From Sphingobacterium faecium (GTDB lineage Bacteria; Bacteroidota; Bacteroidia; Sphingobacteriales; Sphingobacteriaceae): DNA of 64,000 nt. Positions within the stretch are counted from its first letter, which is position 1. Each line of letters begins with the position of its first letter. The translations under genes were made by a program, and so were the position numbers. The stretch lies in contig NZ_QBKH01000003.1 in assembly GCF_003054045.1 (NCBI RefSeq), positions 62,001-126,000 on the forward strand, in the 5' to 3' direction. This document shows, piece by piece, positions 59,051 through 64,000 of this stretch. The notes under the pieces are model-generated. The model saw only the letters and a program-made list of their open reading frames with translations. It searched no databases and was not told the DNA's origin.

Positions 59051-61462
59051 CTAAAAGCGGTAAGCAATACTACCCAGGATATTTCTTGGCATTTGCGGAT
59101 TGACCGTTGTCCAACCTTTAAAGTAAGTTTGGTTAGTCAGATTATTTGCTTTCAGGGCAATTTCCATTTTTTTGTAGCCGTAAGAAAGGCTGGCATTAAG
59201 TAATGTATAAGACGGAAGTACAAAAGTTCCCGTAGGGACACTGTTGGTAATGATATTTTCACTGGCATGATTGATTCCAAGACCAATACCTACACCCTTC
59301 AACGTTCCTTGTTGTAAGATGTAATTTGCCCAGATATTCGATAGATGTTTTGGGCCAGCTTCAGTAGGACGAAGGTTGTTCACAGTAGCTGCAGCTTTTG
59401 TTGTTTTACTATCGTTGAAACTATAGCTTAAGATGACATTTAACCCTTGAATAGGAGCTGCGGTTAAGTCAAAGTCAACACCACGACTTAAACGTGTTCC
59501 ATCCTGTACACTGATGTTGTAGCTTTTGCCATCTATTTCTACTGTTTCAGGACGGATCATATTGTCTACACTGATATCGTAGTAACTGGCAGTAAGACCA
59601 ATTTTATCCTCAATTAGATTAAATTTGACACCAGCTTCCCACTGCGATGCCTGTTGTGGTTTGAAATCACCAGATACACTAGGGTGAGGCTGTACTACTG
59701 GCGAAACATTTTTAAAACCATTTTGATAGTTTGCGAAGAAAGAAACCTGGTCCTTGATCGCTTCATAAACTAGACCAACACGTGGCGAAAAAGCTGTTTG
59801 GTTAAACGCACCGGTGGTCGTATCCTTGTCGATGTTATAAGTTCCCTTGTTATTGAAATAATCCATGCGTAAAGCAAGGTTTAAATGCAATTGTGAAGTT
59901 AGGTCCAAGACATTGGAAACATATGTGCCAAATACTTGCGTACGGCTGCGGTTGTTGGTTTTTGCACCATTGGAAGCAGCAATTGCGGCGTCAATAAAAG
60001 CAGCGTTAAATTTGTAGTAGTCCGGATCGTCGTATGCAGTGTTGATCTGATCTGTCTGTACGTAAGGTGAGTTGTGCGTTTCTGTTTTTTGAGAAAGGAA
60101 ATCCAGTCCTACAAGCAATCTATTGCGCATGCCACCAATATGGAAATCACCAATAAAATTCTGTTGTGCATTGATATTATTTGCTACATAATTTTGAAGA
60201 GCCGCATATCGGTTAATCAAGGTATCATTGGCACTTTGCAAGTACATAATGTATTGAAAGTAACCATCAGATTTACGTCTGTTATAATTGACAGTTGTGT
60301 TGGATGTCCACTGCTCATTGATACGGTATGTCACATTTCCACGCAAGTTGGTACTGGGATTTTTAAACGTCACATCATTGTTGGTGTACGACTTGTTAAA
60401 GTCAAATTGTAATTCATCAGGTGTTCTTGCAAACAATTGACGGGAACGATTGAGGAATACCATCATGGGATTTGTCGCTTTGCTCTGATAAATTTCCGCA
60501 TCCAATTGAATGTCTAATTTGTCATTTGGTTTGTACAGTAAAGAAGGTGCAACAAAAAATGATTTATTAAATCCTGCGTCCTGGAAGGTCCCAGTGTGCG
60601 AATATGCTGTATTGATACGACCCAGTAGTTTTTTATTTGCTGTCAAAGGACCGTAAACATCTGCTGTCACGCGATGTTGTGCATAACTACCAAAGATATA
60701 ATTGACACGTCCACCTATAGTATCCAACGGTTTTTTAGTGATGTTATTGATCAATCCACCAAAACCAACTGCAGCACCACCATACAAAGAACCTGAAGGA
60801 CCTTTAATCACCTCGATTGTTTCTAAATTAGCTGGATCAGGACTCGTACTGGCAATACTGACCACTCCATTGACCATTGCTGCTTGTGTAGCAAATCCAC
60901 GTAATGTGTAGTAGGAGACTCCATCTCCTGGACGACCGGTAGCTGACCACAACTTGTCAATACCCGAAACATTGGCCAATGCATCATCATAATTTGTATT
61001 TAATTGACTTTTTAGCAATTCTTTGGTAACAACAGCATAAGATTGCGAGTTTTCCATATTGCGAAGCGGCATTTTAGATACGTATAAGCTTTGTTTGCGC
61101 GTATATTTATTTTTGTTAGTACCGTTGATCACTATTTCTTCTAGAGTGGACTGGTTTTCGGTAAGATAGATGTCAGCAATGGTATTTCTTTTTTCTTCTA
61201 TCTGGATGTCTCGGGTCTGAGATTGAACTCCAATGGCTGAGATATAGATTTGTGCAGGACCAGGTTTTACTGATTTTATGAGATAAGAACCGTTGGCTCT
61301 AGTCGAAACGCTGATGTCCTGAGGAAGTAGTTTGACCGTGATACCTTCAACTGGCTTTCCATCCGCGGAGAATATTTTTCCATATATTTCTGTTTTTTGT
61401 TGCGCTTGCGCATGGAGAGAGCATGGAAGCAGCAGCATGAGGTAAATGATAATATTATTCAT
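59051..61462 (-). CDS. TonB-dependent siderophore-type outer-membrane receptor
   Basis: This 803-residue protein has a signal peptide (ending HAQAQ), a carboxypeptidase-regulatory-like domain (about 25-105), a TonB plug (about 120-240, with LRGFATQAAMVNGVVS and IEVIKGPSGSLYGGAAVGFGGLIN), and a 22-strand barrel ending GSIAYRF. The plug arrangement and FhuA-like layout point to siderophore uptake. It has a strong promoter at 61502-61532. No siderophore synthesis or inner membrane transporter gene is near; a small HMA-like protein is downstream. Confidence 0.9.
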   Translation of the reverse strand: MNNIIIYLMLLLPCSLHAQAQQKTEIYGKIFSADGKPVEGITVKLLPQDISVSTRANGSYLIKSVKPGPAQIYISAIGVQSQTRDIQIEEKRNTIADIYLTENQSTLEEIVINGTNKNKYTRKQSLYVSKMPLRNMENSQSYAVVTKELLKSQLNTNYDDALANVSGIDKLWSATGRPGDGVSYYTLRGFATQAAMVNGVVSIASTSPDPANLETIEVIKGPSGSLYGGAAVGFGGLINNITKKPLDTIGGRVNYIFGSYAQHRVTADVYGPLTANKKLLGRINTAYSHTGTFQDAGFNKSFFVAPSLLYKPNDKLDIQLDAEIYQSKATNPMMVFLNRSRQLFARTPDELQFDFNKSYTNNDVTFKNPSTNLRGNVTYRINEQWTSNTTVNYNRRKSDGYFQYIMYLQSANDTLINRYAALQNYVANNINAQQNFIGDFHIGGMRNRLLVGLDFLSQKTETHNSPYVQTDQINTAYDDPDYYKFNAAFIDAAIAASNGAKTNNRSRTQVFGTYVSNVLDLTSQLHLNLALRMDYFNNKGTYNIDKDTTTGAFNQTAFSPRVGLVYEAIKDQVSFFANYQNGFKNVSPVVQPHPSVSGDFKPQQASQWEAGVKFNLIEDKIGLTASYYDISVDNMIRPETVEIDGKSYNISVQDGTRLSRGVDFDLTAAPIQGLNVILSYSFNDSKTTKAAATVNNLRPTEAGPKHLSNIWANYILQQGTLKGVGIGLGINHASENIITNSVPTGTFVLPSYTLLNASLSYGYKKMEIALKANNLTNQTYFKGWTTVNPQMPRNILGSIAYRF

Positions 61463-61501
61463 AGTGTTTATTTCTTTTATTTAGATTAATTATAAACAGT
61501 G

Positions 61502-61532
61502 CAAATATATTATTCATGTTACACTTTTCAAA
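61502..61532 (-). promoter_or_regulatory. Promoter of the TonB receptor gene
   Basis: On the minus strand TTTG, 19 bp, TATATTTG is an exact match to the Bacteroidota promoter consensus. The leader to the ATG is about 35 nt. No DtxR- or Fur-like palindrome is evident. Confidence 0.7.
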
Positions 61533-61708
61533 GCGTAATTTTATTATCCTTTATTTTTATTGAAAAAAGACAGTTTATAAAGTTTTTGGTTGATTACAAT
61601 CGTGCTATATGAGATGCGCGAAAAGCTTAATATGGAGATAATGAGTGTGATGATACGTTGAAAATCATTTTATTTGAGATACTAATATTTTGTTGTCGTC
61701 TATGAAAA

Positions 61709-61746
61709 TAGAGTCAATATGATCTATGGAAGATAAATTGACTCTA
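61709..61746 (-). terminator. Terminator after the RibD-C reductase gene
   Basis: TAGAGTCAAT (61709-61718) pairs with ATTGACTCTA (61737-61746) around an 18-base loop; T-rich downstream on the minus strand. Confidence 0.55.
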
Positions 61747-61789
61747 CTTTTTAATCAACGATCTAATCAGAATATCGCAAGTAGCTCAA

Positions 61790-62326
61790 TTACACTCCAA
61801 TGCTTTTGTAATGCAGTTGCGTTAATCCTGTTTTGAACTGTTTGGTTGAGACAAGTTTTAGGTTTTGCTCCGGTCTCCCGTCCTGAAAGAGTTTGGTTCC
61901 ATTTCCAACTAAGATCGGAATAATCGAAATCACAAATTCATCAATTAAATTGTCCCTTAAAAGCGCATTGACGATTTCAGCTCCACCATCAATAAAAATT
62001 TTTTTTCCGGCTTCACTTTTCAATTTTAATATGAGGTCCTTTAGATCCGCTGTGTAGAAACTGGTGTTGCCAATAGCTGGTTTTGGAGTTCTCGTTATGA
62101 TGTAAGATCGCTTATCTGCATGGTGAAATTCCGGAACGTGCCTCATGATCCAATCATATGTTTTTCTCCCCATCACTACCGTATCTACAGATGCTATAAA
62201 CGTTGCATAACCGTAGTCTTCACCTTCCTGTTCTACTAGGGATAAAAAACCCAGGTCATCATTTGGTTTAGCGATATAGCCATCTAAACTCATGGCAATA
62301 TATAGGATTACTTTTCTGTCTACCAT
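61790..62326 (-). CDS. Dihydrofolate reductase/RibD C-terminal domain family protein
   Basis: This 178-residue protein has the RibD-C/DHFR-like pattern: ILYIAMSLDGYIAKPNDDLG, VDTVVMGRKTYDWI, and GKKIFIDGGAEIVNALLRDNLIDE. These cytosolic reductases use NADPH; no substrate is proven for most stand-alone members. It is leftward, apart from the TonB gene and separated by a terminator. Confidence 0.88.
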   Translation of the reverse strand: MVDRKVILYIAMSLDGYIAKPNDDLGFLSLVEQEGEDYGYATFIASVDTVVMGRKTYDWIMRHVPEFHHADKRSYIITRTPKPAIGNTSFYTADLKDLILKLKSEAGKKIFIDGGAEIVNALLRDNLIDEFVISIIPILVGNGTKLFQDGRPEQNLKLVSTKQFKTGLTQLHYKSIGV

Positions 62327-62445
62327 ATGCTGTTTCTTTATTTTAAAATTATACTTCTTTCATTTACATACAATGGAAGTCAGGTTTCACTACTATGATC
62401 AAGCATAGTAGGTTGAATCACGAACTTCTATATTTGATCATGGAC

Positions 62446-63738
62446 TTAGTTATCTTTTAAGTTGACCTCTTTTTTTTCTCCATTTTTGTCTATGGTCACT
62501 CGTTTTTCTATATGAGCCTGATCCCTGTAATGCTGTCTAGCAGAGGCATAGTTAGTATTAGATCCGGTATATCCCCAGTAATTATAATAATTAGTATATC
62601 CAGTTACATACGAATAGTTATACGAGTTGGTAAAATCAAAACTGGCCATGATCACATATGTGCCAGGGAGAAGATCCGCAAATTCAAAATGTCCCTCATC
62701 ATCATAAACCTTCGCTTTCTTAATTCCTGCCCCAAAATTTGAATCTAATGGTACCTCAGGTATTTTCCCTTGTTTTTTTATCTTTTTATTAACGGCGGTC
62801 CACTCTTCGTAGTAGGCAGAATTTGGGAAAAGTGTGATTTCCGTACCCTTTGGAGCAAACTGTTTTTTGGCCGTATTGACCAGTCCGCCCAGTTTCTTGC
62901 CCGTGTTATCTTTTGCATAGGCCGTTCCTGTAATGACACTACTACCTGTTGTAATCTGCTGTACCGCCTGTTCTTTATTGAACTGACTTTTTATCGGTTG
63001 GTAGTCTAGTTCTTCATTGGTACAGATTTCCCACATGCCATTGCCCAAGGACATTTCCCGTTGCCATAAACGGTGATCTTTTTTGTCAATCACATAGTTG
63101 TAGATCGCTCCTGTGCTTTCTTCCAATACGGAGGCTAACCACGTATCATGGTTTCCGGTTTTAGGTGAACGATAAGCATAACTTTTAACCTCTTTGATGA
63201 TGTAGTTGGAAGTTAAAGTATCCGAGTTGTCATCGTAATAAAACTGCGAAAAAGTTCCTTTATAGCCTACAGTGAGAGGTAAGGTGGTCATCATATTATC
63301 AGCTAGGTTGAAATCAATAAATGAACCTGGTGATTTTAAATTCAATATTTTATCCTTTTTGGTTTTTTTTGAATAATAATTCCCTCTTATGGTTTCTCCA
63401 AAATCGAGGTTGAATTTACTTCCGCTGCTTTCAGATTGGTAACTGATCGATCTTAGGGTCTTAGCATCTGCAATAGACGTTCGGATATTAGACCACTCAT
63501 TACTTTTGTCTGTGTATTTGTAATGGAATATCAATTGATTGTTTTCGTAAGAGATGTCATAAGTCATCGTTCCTTTCTTTGTCCAGCTGGTATCCTTTAC
63601 ATAATATACTGTGTATAAAGATTTTTGAGGTTTAAGATAAGACGTATTAATATCAGGACTGCCAGGTGCAATCATTTTTTGACAAAGTGCTATAAAAGGA
63701 AGCAGATTAAGTACGAGTATAAGAGTTTGTTTATTCAT
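62446..63738 (-). CDS. Secreted protein of unknown function
   Basis: Not recognised as a named family. The product (about 430 residues from this start) has a signal peptide (LILVLNLLPFIALCQ), a beta-rich N-terminal half with YTVYYVKDTSWTKKGTMTYD and LPLTVGYKGTFSQFYYDD, resembling DUF3108-type periplasmic proteins, and a C-terminal carboxypeptidase-regulatory-like region (GHFEFADLLPGTYVIMASF) followed by a Tyr/Asn-rich stretch (NYYNYWGYTGSN). Start chosen at the Met two codons after the frame's first. Confidence 0.65.
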   Translation of the reverse strand: MNKQTLILVLNLLPFIALCQKMIAPGSPDINTSYLKPQKSLYTVYYVKDTSWTKKGTMTYDISYENNQLIFHYKYTDKSNEWSNIRTSIADAKTLRSISYQSESSGSKFNLDFGETIRGNYYSKKTKKDKILNLKSPGSFIDFNLADNMMTTLPLTVGYKGTFSQFYYDDNSDTLTSNYIIKEVKSYAYRSPKTGNHDTWLASVLEESTGAIYNYVIDKKDHRLWQREMSLGNGMWEICTNEELDYQPIKSQFNKEQAVQQITTGSSVITGTAYAKDNTGKKLGGLVNTAKKQFAPKGTEITLFPNSAYYEEWTAVNKKIKKQGKIPEVPLDSNFGAGIKKAKVYDDEGHFEFADLLPGTYVIMASFDFTNSYNYSYVTGYTNYYNYWGYTGSNTNYASARQHYRDQAHIEKRVTIDKNGEKKEVNLKDN

Positions 63739-64000
63739 GTGCATTTTTACTATAAAAAAGATAAAAAGGGCGTTAAATGTTCACTCATTTAATTTTTATC
63801 TAAGATAATAAAAATGTAAAAAAATAGAAGCACTTCAGTTCTTCGTATTTATCAAGCCACATTTATAGCCTATTTCTTTTTTTTCGGGTGCTGGGGATGT
63901 AATGATACTTATCTGAAGATATACTATGTTTATTACTTAATAGATATCTTGATGTTGCATCGTTTGATTTTGAAGTAATTAGATAATAGGATTATTAAAG

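Larger units (their letters stand above)
61463..61789. other. Intergenic region before the TonB receptor gene
   Basis: About 330 bp. It contains the receptor promoter (61502-61532) and the terminator hairpin of the upstream reductase gene (61709-61746). No gene seen. Confidence 0.5.

Noticed and set aside
1..64000. CRISPR arrays, insertion sequences, phage genes, toxin-antitoxin pairs
   Set aside because: Looked for spaced direct repeats, transposase motifs and terminal inverted repeats; none found.

Overview
The window comes from the chromosome of a Bacteroidota bacterium, most probably a Sphingobacteriaceae member close to Sphingobacterium. The evidence is AT-rich DNA, repeated use of the Bacteroidota -7 promoter element TAnnTTTG (several with TTG or TTTG 19-20 bp upstream), weak Shine-Dalgarno sites, and family-typical genes: fused ribBA, fused thrA, transketolase split into two genes, an ECF sigma operon with a secreted partner, a porin next to amtB, and many secreted proteins whose signal peptides end in A-Q or G-Q. 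The genus is an inference from gene content; no 16S gene is present.

Layout. 1-5,500: end of a sugar-phosphate isomerase-like gene, then leftward gabD-like dehydrogenase, DCC-family protein, ribBA, lptF/G-type permease and a START-like protein. 5,500-6,050: two identical elongator-type tRNA-Met(CAT) genes. 6,270-16,710: leftward accessory and metabolic genes, including an SRPBCC protein, an ABC exporter with a secreted partner, an acidic protein, a pentapeptide-repeat protein, an osmC pseudogene, a 3-hydroxyisobutyrate-dehydrogenase-like enzyme, a serine hydrolase and a 2,4-dienoyl-CoA reductase-like SDR. 16,998-17,827: a secreted-protein gene with an apparent frameshift. 17,900-20,600: ribosomal operon rplM-rpsI-rpsB-tsf (leftward). 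20,875-26,700: rightward envelope cluster (TPR protein, DUF4292-type lipoprotein, EnvC-like factor, tatA, LysM transglycosylase), followed by leftward pyrR-like and NlpC/P60 genes. 28,260-33,320: the threonine operon thrABC, preceded by a complete attenuator with a Thr/Ile-rich leader peptide. 33,400-37,900: rlmI-like methyltransferase, Fsr-like MFS exporter, SGNH hydrolase, class III aminotransferase. 37,960-39,800: ECF sigma factor, repeat-containing putative anti-sigma factor and Spy-like protein. 39,825-44,080: split transketolase, Nfu-type Fe-S protein, purB. 44,200-44,800: two duplicated small repetitive lipoproteins. 45,000-50,040: acyl-CoA dehydrogenase, ZIP metal transporter with an operator inside its promoter, dicarboxylate symporter, ybaK pseudogene. 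50,650-58,440: porin and ammonium transporter (divergent), LytS-type histidine kinase, glycine-betaine ABC importer. 58,600-64,000: HMA-like small protein, TonB-dependent receptor, RibD-C-domain reductase, secreted hypothetical.

Most genes are housekeeping, envelope or transport functions; no phage, IS element, CRISPR array or defence island is visible. The strongest non-routine signals are regulatory: the Thr/Ile attenuator upstream of thrA, and a TTAG-N6-CTAA operator set precisely between the -33 and -7 elements of the ZIP transporter promoter. A second theme is gene decay: osmC (two in-frame stops), ybaK (one amber codon), a secreted protein (one-base frameshift) and an unassigned frameshifted remnant beside osmC.
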